A DNA stretch of 64,000 nt from Arthrobacter sp. Leaf234 (GTDB lineage: Bacteria; Actinomycetota; Actinomycetes; Actinomycetales; Micrococcaceae), in contig NZ_LMLU01000001.1 in the NCBI RefSeq assembly GCF_001422665.1, positions 230,797 to 294,796 on the forward strand, written 5' to 3'. The translations under genes and the position numbers were made by a program. Of the stretch, positions 44,299-52,298 are shown one piece after another. The first letter of the stretch is position 1, and the number at the start of each line of letters is the position of its first letter. The notes under the pieces were generated by a model, which did no database searches, was not told the origin of the DNA, and saw nothing but the letters and a program-made list of their open reading frames with translations.

Positions 44299-45042
44299 TC
44301 AGAAGCAGGTTGCGACGGCGGTGATGGACGCGCCGCCTACCGTGGCGAATCCGGCGATGCAGGCGACGCAGAACGGAACTCCGACGCCGGCAGCAGCGGC
44401 GGCGCAGGCACCTGCGCAGCTGTAGGCGATGATGCTTCCGACGACTCCGCTGACACCGAGCACCGTAGCGATGCAGGCTCCCGTGTTCTTCTCCGCCTGC
44501 GTCGATGCGCCCCCGTCGGCCTTCATGCCGCCGGCCGATTGCGAATTCTCCAGATCGGCCTTCAATTCGGCATCGGTCATGAACGCGATATTCGTGTCCT
44601 GGTCACTGGTCACCATGCCATCGACATAGGTGGTGACATTGAAATTGCCTTCGCCATTCTCGCTGACGAGCGTCTCGCTGAACTGAAGTCGATTCCCTGC
44701 GTCATCGAACACCATCGAGACGTTGCTCGTGAAGCTGTACGGTCCGCCGATCGGCAGCGTCACTGTCGTGAACTCGCCCTCCTCGGTGGTGACCGAGTTC
44801 ACCTTCACCTCCGCTACTTTCACGGAATTCAAGGGCGCCTGCAGGTCCACGGACCCTTCGGACAGTGCCTTCATGGCCGCTTCCGTCTTCGCGGCCGCTT
44901 CGTCACCACCGACTGTCGTCATGGTGAGCGGATCACTGTCGAGAGCTGTTGGCGCTGCGGTCGCCGCACCCGTGGTGGTGACCATGAGCAGCAGGCCCAC
45001 AAAGGGGGCGAAGAATGCTGTCATTCTTTTTCTTGAGACCAT
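44299..45042 (-). CDS. Exported precursor with Cys-rich hydrophobic C-terminus, halocin C8-like
   Basis: A 247-residue protein starting at the ATG at 45042 with GAAAGGTG upstream. Residues 1-30 are a signal peptide ending ATAAP. Residues about 31-185 are a soluble, acidic, cysteine-free region. All six cysteines (190, 209, 213, 225, 228, 246) fall in the last 58 residues, which are otherwise Gly, Ala, Val and Ile-rich (CAGACAAAAAGVGVPFC). This plan, an exported pro-region plus a compact Cys-rich hydrophobic tail, resembles halocin C8, where the tail is cut off as an antimicrobial and the front part gives immunity. The match is by pattern only. Upstream bases are AT-richer than the surroundings. 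Confidence 0.75.
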   Translation of the reverse strand: MVSRKRMTAFFAPFVGLLLMVTTTGAATAAPTALDSDPLTMTTVGGDEAAAKTEAAMKALSEGSVDLQAPLNSVKVAEVKVNSVTTEEGEFTTVTLPIGGPYSFTSNVSMVFDDAGNRLQFSETLVSENGEGNFNVTTYVDGMVTSDQDTNIAFMTDAELKADLENSQSAGGMKADGGASTQAEKNTGACIATVLGVSGVVGSIIAYSCAGACAAAAAGVGVPFCVACIAGFATVGGASITAVATCF

Positions 45043-45309
45043 ATTGATTGCACCTTTCAGGATTCCCTCATTTATCCTTTCAGCTTGCGCATTCAACGTT
45101 ACCCAGCCGTGATTGCGGGCACAACCCTTCAACGCCCGATAGTGACGGAGATCAAGATAGCCTGAGGGCTTCCTGACAGGTAGCTGGGGGCATGCACGCG
45201 AGTAGCAGGATCGTGGAGTCGAGTACGGGGCACTGTATTCGGATCTGCAGGCGCTCCCTACCTTTGGGGAGGCGGCGACGTGGCTGCCCTCACTCATTCA
45301 GGAGCACCC

Positions 45310-47646
45310 GTGCGTACCAGTCTCGCCGCATCCCCTCTCTCCCGCCGCCTCGCCACTGCCGTCCTCCTGCCGGGGCTCCTCGGCGGCGCACTCTTCCTGG
45401 CCCCGCAGGCCTCGGCCGCCACCGGTCCGACGTCGGGCATCTGCAACGGCGTGGTGAACCAGCTGGCGCACCGTGGAACGGTGCAGGAGAACCTCCTCAA
45501 GGCCGCAGCGAAGAAGAACGCCGACATCATCGCCAAGCTGCAGGCGGACAAGGCGGCACTTCAGGCGAGCGCTACCTCCCTGAAGACCCAGATCGACGAC
45601 GCGACCAAAGCGCTCGCAGCCCTCGAAGCCGAGGATGCACGCCTCGCCACGGCCCTCACCACAGCCCGGGCCGCCGAAGCAACCGTCGTCGCGGAGCAGG
45701 AAGCCGTGACGCGGACCATCGCGACGACGAACACCCAGCTCGCCGACCTGAAGGTTGAGCAGGCTGCAGCCGTCGCGGCTCTCGCACCGATCCAGGCGCA
45801 GCTGACGGCGGCCGAGGCGGCAGCGGCCGATCTCCGGAACCAGGCATCCGCGGCGACTGCGCAGGTCGACGCGCAGCGTGAGGTCGTGCGTCGCGCGTCC
45901 GAAGAACTGGCAGGCCTCGAAGCCACCGTGACCCGAACCGCCGGCGATGCAGCCCGCCAGAACGACGCCATCACGACGGCGACGGGTGAACTGGCCGGGC
46001 TCACCGCGACGGCCCGGGAAGCAGCCGACGCCGTCGCTGCCGCCCGGACGGCTGTCGCGGAAGGCGAGGATCTCCTCGGACAGCTCGTCGCCGCCGGCAC
46101 CACGGCGCAGGCGGAGCTCGACGCACTGCGGACCGACATCGCCCAGGCCGAGGACGACCTCACTGCACGGCAGACCGCCGCCACGGCAGCGGCGGCAGCA
46201 GTGACGGCGAAGAACACGGCCGTCTCGAACGCACAGGCCGACCTCGAAACCCTTCAGACGGCGGCCACCCGCGCCGGGGATGCCGTCACCGCGCAGACGA
46301 CGGCCGTCACGGCCGCCGAGGCCGCCCTCGTCACGCTCCGGGCCGACGCCACGAAAGCTGCCGACGCCGTCACCGCGAACACCGCACTCCAGGGCACCGT
46401 GACCGGGCAGATCACGCAGCTGAAGAAGGACATCACGGCGAAGAACAGTGAGATCACGACGAAGCAGACCGCCCTGACGACGGCGGAGACGCAACTGACG
46501 GCGCTTCAGGTGCAAAAGACGACTCTCGACTCCGACATCGCCGATCTCACGACCAGGATCAGCGAGATCAAAGGAAACAACTCGAACCTCAGGAAGTCGC
46601 TGATGGATCAGCGCTCGCTGAAGCAGGCCGACCTGGCCGCCGTGAACACGCAGATCGCGGACAAGGGCACCCAGATCTCCGGACTGCAGGGCGACCTCAC
46701 GACCCTCAAGACCCAGGTGGACAGCCTCAACGCACAGCTGCTGGCGAAGCAAGGCGAGAGTAGCGCCCTCCAGCTGCAGGCAGCACAACTGCAGGCCACG
46801 CTGACCGCCGCGAATACCGCCGTCGCGACGAAGGACGCCGATGTGGCAACCCTGAAGTCCCAGCTGCCGGCGCTGCAGACCGCGCTGGCCGACGCGAAGG
46901 CCCTGGTCGCTGCCCAGCAGGCGAACGTGACCACCCTTCAGGGTCAGCGGCCGGCCCTCGTCACGGCTGCCGACGAAGCCCGTGACGCTGTAGCGGACCA
47001 GGAGCAGGTGGTCGCCGATCTCGTCGCAGCGCTGCCCGGCCTGACCGACGGCGTCGCCGCCTCCGAGGCCGCCATCACCGCCCAGAAGGACGTCCTGTCC
47101 GGGCTGCGCACCGACCTCTCCGGAGCGGAAGCCCGGCTGGCGTCGGCAACGAGCGCCGTCGCCACCAAGTCGACCGAGCTCAGCGGGCTGCAGGACCGTC
47201 TGCCCACCCTGCAGGCAGCTGCCGACAGCGCGGCGAAGGCAGTGACGGACAAGCAGGCGGAGATCGTCGCCCTCAACACCGAGATGGATCGCCTGGTGGG
47301 CGCGCTGGCCGCGCTGAACTCGAGCATCGCCGGCAAGGAGTCGGAGGTCCTGACGCTGCAGGGCCGCGTCGCGCCGCTCCTCGCGCAACTGGATGGACTG
47401 AACGGTGAGATCAGCGCCACCGAAACCCAGCTCACGTCCCTGCAGAGCCAGCTCACCACCCTCGACAAGCAGGTGACCGACGCACAGACCGTCCTGCGCA
47501 CACTCGAGGCGCAGAAGAAGGCGAACAAGACGGCCATCACCACGCAGAAGGCCACTGTCAACGCACTCGAGGACAAGCTCGGGGCGGTTCAGGGCCAGAT
47601 CAAGGCCATCGACGGGCAGATCGCGCTCGGCGGCTGCGTCGCCTGA
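45310..47646 (+). CDS. Exported long coiled-coil protein
   Basis: A 778-residue protein starting at the GTG at 45310, five bases after CAGGAG, with a signal peptide ending ASAA (about 37). Nearly all the rest is heptad-like sequence rich in Ala, Leu, Thr, Gln and Lys (QLTAL, LKTQ, ITTKQTALTTAETQL patterns), i.e. a very long coiled coil. Pro and Gly are scarce. Only two cysteines remain in the mature protein, one just after the signal peptide (GICNGVV) and one three residues from the end (GGCVA). No enzyme or anchor motif is seen. A structural, envelope or filament role is possible. A perfect terminator follows. Confidence 0.82.
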   Translation: MRTSLAASPLSRRLATAVLLPGLLGGALFLAPQASAATGPTSGICNGVVNQLAHRGTVQENLLKAAAKKNADIIAKLQADKAALQASATSLKTQIDDATKALAALEAEDARLATALTTARAAEATVVAEQEAVTRTIATTNTQLADLKVEQAAAVAALAPIQAQLTAAEAAAADLRNQASAATAQVDAQREVVRRASEELAGLEATVTRTAGDAARQNDAITTATGELAGLTATAREAADAVAAARTAVAEGEDLLGQLVAAGTTAQAELDALRTDIAQAEDDLTARQTAATAAAAAVTAKNTAVSNAQADLETLQTAATRAGDAVTAQTTAVTAAEAALVTLRADATKAADAVTANTALQGTVTGQITQLKKDITAKNSEITTKQTALTTAETQLTALQVQKTTLDSDIADLTTRISEIKGNNSNLRKSLMDQRSLKQADLAAVNTQIADKGTQISGLQGDLTTLKTQVDSLNAQLLAKQGESSALQLQAAQLQATLTAANTAVATKDADVATLKSQLPALQTALADAKALVAAQQANVTTLQGQRPALVTAADEARDAVADQEQVVADLVAALPGLTDGVAASEAAITAQKDVLSGLRTDLSGAEARLASATSAVATKSTELSGLQDRLPTLQAAADSAAKAVTDKQAEIVALNTEMDRLVGALAALNSSIAGKESEVLTLQGRVAPLLAQLDGLNGEISATETQLTSLQSQLTTLDKQVTDAQTVLRTLEAQKKANKTAITTQKATVNALEDKLGAVQGQIKAIDGQIALGGCVA

Positions 47647-47669
47647 CCTACAGCGGCACATGCTGGTCA

Positions 47670-47706
47670 GGGAGGGCTCCGGGACGTTCTGTCCCGGAGC
47701 CCTCCC
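47670..47706. terminator. Bidirectional terminator
   Basis: Perfect 16-base arms (47670-47685 and 47691-47706) with loop GTTCT lie between the convergent coiled-coil and esterase genes. Confidence 0.88.
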
Positions 47707-47712
47707 TGCGTG

Positions 47713-48699
47713 TCAGCGGGTGCGACGCTGCTCGAAGAAGTCCCACATGAGGCCGTTGGCGCTGATCTCCGTGGTCGTCACGCCCGCTCCCGGGAACGCG
47801 GCAGCATTGCCGCCGGGCCAGGTGTGCCCTCCCCCGGCGATGACGTACTGGCGGACTGCGGCGTTGCCGGGGCAGCCGCGGTGGTCGGTCAGTGTGACGT
47901 TCTCACTGACGCGTGATTCCTTCGCCGTGTGGCAGCCGTTGAGGTCCGCCCAGCGCTCGGACGCCGCGAGTGCCCCGTACCCCCAGTACGCCGCTCCTCC
48001 CCCGGCGAACGGGTTGACCGGGTCGGCGGTGCCGTTGAACGTGATGACCGGGACGCCGTCGCCCGGCGCGCAGGTTGCCGGATCGGGCGCGAGACCGCCG
48101 TCGACGGCGAGCGGGGCACCCGCCCGCAGGCCGGCGACGGGCGCGATCGCCGCCACGGTCGTCGGGTTGTCGCACGCGAACTGGGACACCATGCGCCCGC
48201 CGCCCGAATAGCCCGCCGCGTACACGCGGCGCTCATCCACGCAGCCCGCGTCGACGAGCGTGTCGATGACGTCCTGGAGGAAGGCCTCGTCGTCGGGCGC
48301 TCCCGCGACGTCCGTCGCGGTGTACGGCACGTTCCAGACGAAGCCCGCCGCTGCCGGGAGGGCGCCCTGCGGTGCGGCGACGATGAAGCCCTCGCGGTCC
48401 GCCGTGCGGTCCAGCTGCGACCGCGTCAGCTGCTCCGCCGGTGTGCTGTTGCTGCCGTGGAGATCGAGGACCAGGGGCGCTGCCCGCGTGCCCGCGGACT
48501 CCGGGACATGCACGACGACGGTGCGGTCCAGTCCGCCCGACGGGATGGTCAGCGTGGTGCGCCCGTCGTCAAGGGCGCAGGCCGATGCCGGCGAGGGCGC
48601 TCTCCCCTGTCCCGGTGCGGCGTGGGCGGGTGCGACCGCCGCGAGCGAGGCGGTCAGGACAAGACCGGCGAGGGCCAGGGCAGGCAGGGTGCGGGGCAT
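47713..48699 (-). CDS. Secreted PHB-depolymerase-family esterase (LpqC-like)
   Basis: A 328-residue alpha/beta hydrolase with a signal peptide ending AHAAPG. The oxyanion region is LVLDLHGSNS (about 77-85), the nucleophile Ser165 in AAGYSGGGRM, an Asp in FNGTADPVNPF, and the His in GGGHTWPGG. This is the esterase/polyhydroxybutyrate-depolymerase group that also includes feruloyl and acetylxylan esterases. Five cysteines suggest disulfides outside the cell. The polymer substrate is not defined. Confidence 0.9.
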   Translation of the reverse strand: MPRTLPALALAGLVLTASLAAVAPAHAAPGQGRAPSPASACALDDGRTTLTIPSGGLDRTVVVHVPESAGTRAAPLVLDLHGSNSTPAEQLTRSQLDRTADREGFIVAAPQGALPAAAGFVWNVPYTATDVAGAPDDEAFLQDVIDTLVDAGCVDERRVYAAGYSGGGRMVSQFACDNPTTVAAIAPVAGLRAGAPLAVDGGLAPDPATCAPGDGVPVITFNGTADPVNPFAGGGAAYWGYGALAASERWADLNGCHTAKESRVSENVTLTDHRGCPGNAAVRQYVIAGGGHTWPGGNAAAFPGAGVTTTEISANGLMWDFFEQRRTR

Positions 48700-48786
48700 C
48701 GTTGCTCTCTTCGTCGAGGGTGATCCGCCCAGTATGCCAAGCAGCAGGGCTCGCGCCCCTACGAATGTGCCATGCCGGCAGGAGAC

Positions 48787-48823
48787 AGGAACGCCCCCGA
48801 GCTCTCGGCTCGGGGGCGTTCCT
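48787..48823 (-). terminator. Terminator after the NADP-dependent oxidoreductase gene
   Basis: Perfect 16-base arms (48787-48802 and 48808-48823) with a 5-base loop follow the stop of the minus-strand oxidoreductase gene, between two same-strand genes. Confidence 0.82.
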
Positions 48824-48836
48824 CGTGAGGGCTCCG

Positions 48837-49766
48837 CTAGAACGTCAGCACCAACCGGCCGCGGACGCCGCCCGCCTCGAGGCGCCGGTGGGCCTCAGGC
48901 GCCTGCTCGGCGGGGAGGGTGTCTGCCACGCGCGGGGTCAGCACGCCGTCCTCGACGGCCTGCCGCAGGGAGTCGAGCTTTGCCTGCGAGTGGTACTCGT
49001 CGAACACCCACGCAGCCTCGAAGCGGATGTCGCGGGTCGGTTCACCCTTCCAGCCGCGCACGGAGATGAAGACCCCACCGTCGCGGAGGGCCGGCACGAC
49101 GTCGTCGTGCAGCAGCGCTGTGTCGGCGATCGCGTCGACGCCGTCCGGGAAAACCTCCCGGACGCGACCGGCGAGGTTCTCACCGCGGTCGAGGATGTGA
49201 TCGGCGCCGAGGCTCTGCACCAACTCGCGATCCTTGGGTGCCGCGTCCGCGATGACCGTCAGGCCCTGCTGCTTGGCGAGCTGGATTGTGTAATTGCCGA
49301 GCGTCCCGGCTGCGCCCGTGACGGCGATGACCTGCCCGGGCGTGAGAGCGGCGAACTCGAGGACCTGTACGGCAGTGAGCCCGTTCATGGGAATGGTGGC
49401 TGCCTCCTCGAGCGTGCTGGTGGCAGGGATCCGAGCGATCGAATCATCGGCAGCCACGAGGCGTTCGGCGTACGCACCGCCGTGCTCCCCCAGAGGCAGC
49501 GCGATGGCCATGACCTCGTCACCGACCTTCCACGCACTGCCGCGCCCTACTTCATCGATGACGCCGGCAGCATCCATGCCGGGTAGGTAGGGCGGCTCGG
49601 ACTGGCTCATGTCATAGGCGCCCGTGCGGACATTCGTGTCCGTCGGGCTGACCGCGGCTGCCCTTACGCGGATGCGAACTTCCTTCTCGCCCGGGTGCGG
49701 CTCGGGAAGGTCGTGGACGGTCAGGGCGTCCGGTCCGCCGAATTCGGTGACTCCGATTGCTTTGAT
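48837..49766 (-). CDS. NADP-dependent zinc-free alcohol dehydrogenase/quinone reductase, apparent ATC start
   Basis: A medium-chain reductase with the dinucleotide motif VTGAAGTLGNYTIQLAK and the end GRLVLTF. The conserved N-terminus (KAIGVTEFGGPDAL, HPGEKEVRIRVRAAAVSP) is present in frame from 49766, but the codon where ATG is expected reads ATC, and the codon three before it is a TGA stop. The only canonical in-frame start is ATG 49610, which would remove about 52 conserved residues and give 257 residues instead of about 309. GGAG lies ten bases before the ATC. Either ATC is used, the gene is made short, it is a decaying gene, or a base is wrong. Cysteines for a structural zinc are absent. 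Confidence 0.75.
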   Translation of the reverse strand: MKAIGVTEFGGPDALTVHDLPEPHPGEKEVRIRVRAAAVSPTDTNVRTGAYDMSQSEPPYLPGMDAAGVIDEVGRGSAWKVGDEVMAIALPLGEHGGAYAERLVAADDSIARIPATSTLEEAATIPMNGLTAVQVLEFAALTPGQVIAVTGAAGTLGNYTIQLAKQQGLTVIADAAPKDRELVQSLGADHILDRGENLAGRVREVFPDGVDAIADTALLHDDVVPALRDGGVFISVRGWKGEPTRDIRFEAAWVFDEYHSQAKLDSLRQAVEDGVLTPRVADTLPAEQAPEAHRRLEAGGVRGRLVLTF

Positions 49767-49955
49767 AGCGCATCAACTCCAGGTTGCGGTGTTCGGTGCT
49801 GCCGGGGACGGTGCGGTCCCGGCAATCAGGACGAGAGGGTGGCTCCGTCGGTGCGATTGCCTACCACCTTCAGGCGGTCGGCGCCCGCGCCGTCGAGCTC
49901 AAACCTCTGCTCTCCAGAACCGGGATCCGGCACGAAGAATTCCACCTAGATCACG

Positions 49956-49996
49956 CGAGACGTCCCGGTCCCTGCATCAGGGACCGGGACGTCTCG
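49956..49996. terminator. Strong hairpin after the TerC-family gene
   Basis: Perfect 19-base arms (49956-49974 and 49978-49996) with a CAT loop. It follows the stop of the minus-strand TerC gene. Between it and the oxidoreductase (49767-49955) there is only a 39-codon minus-strand frame (VEFFVPDPGSG...) of doubtful meaning. Confidence 0.88.
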
Positions 49997-50009
49997 TCAT
50001 CGAGCGGGG

Positions 50010-51089
50010 TTACTTCCGGCTGGTTGCCGTGCTCTTGTCGTCGTCGCGCCCGGACTCGATGTCCGTGCCCTCGGCGTCGGCGGCGATGACGGGCTCGCCC
50101 TCGACCTCGTCGCGGTCCTTCTTCGCCGCGTCGCCCCGGGTCTTGATGAGGCTCGCGATGGTGGCCACGGTGATGGTCGCCAGGATGAAGAGCAGCGACA
50201 CGGAGATGGGGATCTCGGGGACCCAGAGGAGCGGCTCGCCGCCGTTGATGAACGGCAGTTCGTTGACGTGCAGGGCGTGGAACACGAGCTTCACACCGAT
50301 GAAGGCGAGGATCACGGCGAGGCCCTGCGCCAGGTAGACGAGGCGTTCCAGCAGGCCGCCGATGAGGAAGTACAGCTGGCGGAGGCCCATGAGGGCGAAG
50401 GCGTTGGCCGTGAACACGATGTACGCCTGCTCGGTGAGGCCGTAGATCGCGGGGATGGAGTCGACGGCGAAGATCAGGTCCACGAAGCCGATCGCGATGA
50501 TAGTGAGCAGCATCGGGGTGACCCAGCGCTTGCCGTCCTTCTTCACGGTGAGCTTGTCCTCGTGGTACTCGTCCGTGACGGGGAGCACGCGGCGGACCAG
50601 CTGCATGAACTTGCCGTCGGCCGGGTTGGAGTCGTGGCTGCCGAAGGCCTGCTTGTAGGCGAGGAAGAGGAGCAGCGCGCCGAAGATGTAGAAGATCCAG
50701 GAGAAGTTCTCGATCAGGCCGGCGCCGATGGCGATGAACGCTCCGCGGAGGATCAGCGCGATGATGATGCCGATCATCAGCACCTTCTGCTGGTACTTCT
50801 TGGGTACCGCGAAGCCGGTCATGACGATCAGGAACACGAAGAGGTTGTCGATCGAGAGTGCCTTCTCGGTCAGATACCCGGCGTAGTACTCACCGCCGAA
50901 GTCCCAGCCCCACACCTGGCCAATCACCACACCGAAGAGGAGGGCAAGGCCGATGTAGAAGGCGGACCAGCGGGCTGATTCACCGATGGTCGGTTCGTGG
51001 GGCGTGCGCACGTGCGCGAAGAATTCATAGACGAAGAAGGCGATGGTCACCGCGATAGTGATCAGCCAGATTGTGGGAGAGATGTCCAC
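50010..51089 (-). CDS. TerC/Alx-family integral membrane protein, probable manganese exporter
   Basis: A 359-residue protein with eight to nine membrane helices and the TerC motifs EKALSIDNLFVFLIVM and GFVDLIFAVDSIPAIYG, whose acidic residues lie in the membrane and bind metal. The C-terminus is a hydrophilic Asp/Glu/Lys-rich tail. GTG 51089 is used, since upstream sequence is a structured leader. Members with a yybP-ykoY leader export manganese, and such a leader is seen here, so manganese efflux is the favoured role rather than tellurium resistance. Confidence 0.92.
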   Translation of the reverse strand: MDISPTIWLITIAVTIAFFVYEFFAHVRTPHEPTIGESARWSAFYIGLALLFGVVIGQVWGWDFGGEYYAGYLTEKALSIDNLFVFLIVMTGFAVPKKYQQKVLMIGIIIALILRGAFIAIGAGLIENFSWIFYIFGALLLFLAYKQAFGSHDSNPADGKFMQLVRRVLPVTDEYHEDKLTVKKDGKRWVTPMLLTIIAIGFVDLIFAVDSIPAIYGLTEQAYIVFTANAFALMGLRQLYFLIGGLLERLVYLAQGLAVILAFIGVKLVFHALHVNELPFINGGEPLLWVPEIPISVSLLFILATITVATIASLIKTRGDAAKKDRDEVEGEPVIAADAEGTDIESGRDDDKSTATSRK

Positions 51090-51121
51090 GGAGGTACTCC
51101 AAAGGGGGTCGGCGTCGGATG

Positions 51122-51226
51122 GGCGCCAAGGTCTCCTCCGCCCGGACGAACCGGAACCGACGGGCCCGGGATGCTTCAATGCATCCGTATTGACGGGCCG
51201 ATCACAGACGGGAGTACTCCCCTTGA
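51122..51226 (-). promoter_or_regulatory. yybP-ykoY-like manganese riboswitch upstream of the TerC-family gene
   Basis: On the minus strand the leader begins ATCAAGGGGAGTA (51227 to 51215) and ends GGAGACCTTGGC (51136 to 51125). CAAGG and CCTTG can pair as the closing P1 helix, and the GGGGAGTA and GAGACC elements are the two conserved internal-loop strands of the yybP-ykoY class. The 3' end is about 33 bases before the GTG, near GGAG. That class binds manganese and turns on exporter genes. The call rests on motif reading, not a covariance-model search. Confidence 0.78.
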
Positions 51227-51683
51227 TACATCGATGCTAACGCATGAAGTGGGGTCCTTGTTCCCCCTCACTCAACCAAGCCCCTCGCTCGTCAGCAACT
51301 GACACATCGCCGAGCGAAGCCCTCCGCAACACCACGCACGGTCAACTCCACGATCCTCCTTACCGTTCGCTGCCACACCTAGTGCTTCGCGATCCCAGGC
51401 TTCCCACTCTCATCAAAGGCGCTCTCCGGTGGTTCACGAGATCGTCGTCCTGAGACACATTGTTGAGACAGAAGCCGAGCCAGCACCGTCAGCAGTCGCC
51501 GAGTTCCACTGACGGACCGGCAGCAAGCTTGAGCGTGTCCGGTCAAAGGATCCTTTGATGAGATGTCGGAATTAGCTTGCAGTCTGAAAGACGGTGGACC
51601 GACGTTCGGATCTGCGCGAGCGTCCAAACTTTCTCGGCATTGATTGTCGAAGCGGGTCAGACGAGCAGCACTAGGATTACGAG
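51227..51683. other. Gene-free island border with a 16-bp perfect palindrome
   Basis: No supported gene is seen in these 457 bases. TCAAAGGATCCTTTGA (51543-51558) is a perfect palindrome about 125 bases before the TIR gene. The segment around 51450-51475 (CCTGAGACACATTGTTGAGACAG) contains two GAGACA copies and looks like an insertion-sequence end, though no partner end was found. GC falls from here on. Confidence 0.45.
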
Positions 51684-52298
51684 ATGCAGAGAATCTTCTT
51701 GTCGCACCAAAGCGACGACAAGCCCATCGTCCGTCAGGTACAAAGCGAACTGCTTCTGATGGGTGCCGAGCCGTTCTTCGATGAACTGAGTATCCTCAAC
51801 GGCGAGATCATACCTGGGCGCATCGAAGATGCCCTCGAAACAGTCAATGTCTTCGTACTGTTCTGGTCTGCGACAGCGGCGAAATCGGACTGGGTGAAGG
51901 TGGAGAGGCAAGCCGCTTGGGCCAAGTTCCGAGCCGACGAACAGGGCTTCCTCGTAGTCATGCTGGATGACACACCGTTGCCCGAAACACTCGCTTATAA
52001 GAAGTATATTAAGGCGGACACTGAGGAAGCCCGCGAGATAATCGCTCGGGAAATACTAGGTCTCCAGCACGGTGCACGGCTCATCAAGGCTGTTCAAAAC
52101 ACCTTGGAGACTTGGGGTATCGACGTTGCGTTCAACGAGGGCTACGGCCCGTATGCAGGTTGCCCTAGTTGCGGTGCTGGCACCCCGGAGATCGAAGAGT
52201 TCGTCGTGCCTGATCCGACTCGTGAGACCACCTACGGGTACATCCGCTGTACGAAATGCAAATGGAGCGGTGGGGGCGGCGAAGTGTCCTCCTACTGA
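51684..52298 (+). CDS. TIR-domain protein with C-terminal zinc ribbon
   Basis: A 204-residue protein. Residues 1-135 match a bacterial TIR domain: IFLSHQSDDKPIVRQVQSEL, FFDELSILNGEIIPGRIEDAL, VFVLFWSATAAKSDWVKVERQAAW. Glu74 in the SDWVKVE segment is in the position of the catalytic Glu of NAD-cleaving TIR proteins. Cys160, Cys163, Cys189 and Cys192 form a zinc-ribbon pattern (CPSC...CTKC). Bacterial TIR proteins often act as NADase effectors of anti-phage systems. Weak AGGA precedes the ATG. Base composition is lower in GC than the core genes, suggesting transfer. It overlaps the convergent gene by seven bases. Confidence 0.88.
   Translation: MQRIFLSHQSDDKPIVRQVQSELLLMGAEPFFDELSILNGEIIPGRIEDALETVNVFVLFWSATAAKSDWVKVERQAAWAKFRADEQGFLVVMLDDTPLPETLAYKKYIKADTEEAREIIAREILGLQHGARLIKAVQNTLETWGIDVAFNEGYGPYAGCPSCGAGTPEIEEFVVPDPTRETTYGYIRCTKCKWSGGGGEVSSY

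Noticed and set aside
45298..47661. 787-residue Arg/Leu-rich minus-strand frame opposite the coiled-coil gene
   Set aside because: Mirror of the repetitive coiled-coil codons; the plus strand has the signal peptide and ribosome site.
49831..49949. 39-codon minus-strand frame beginning VEFFVPDPGSG
   Set aside because: Short, no clear ribosome site, ends well before the oxidoreductase frame; could be a remnant but cannot be supported.
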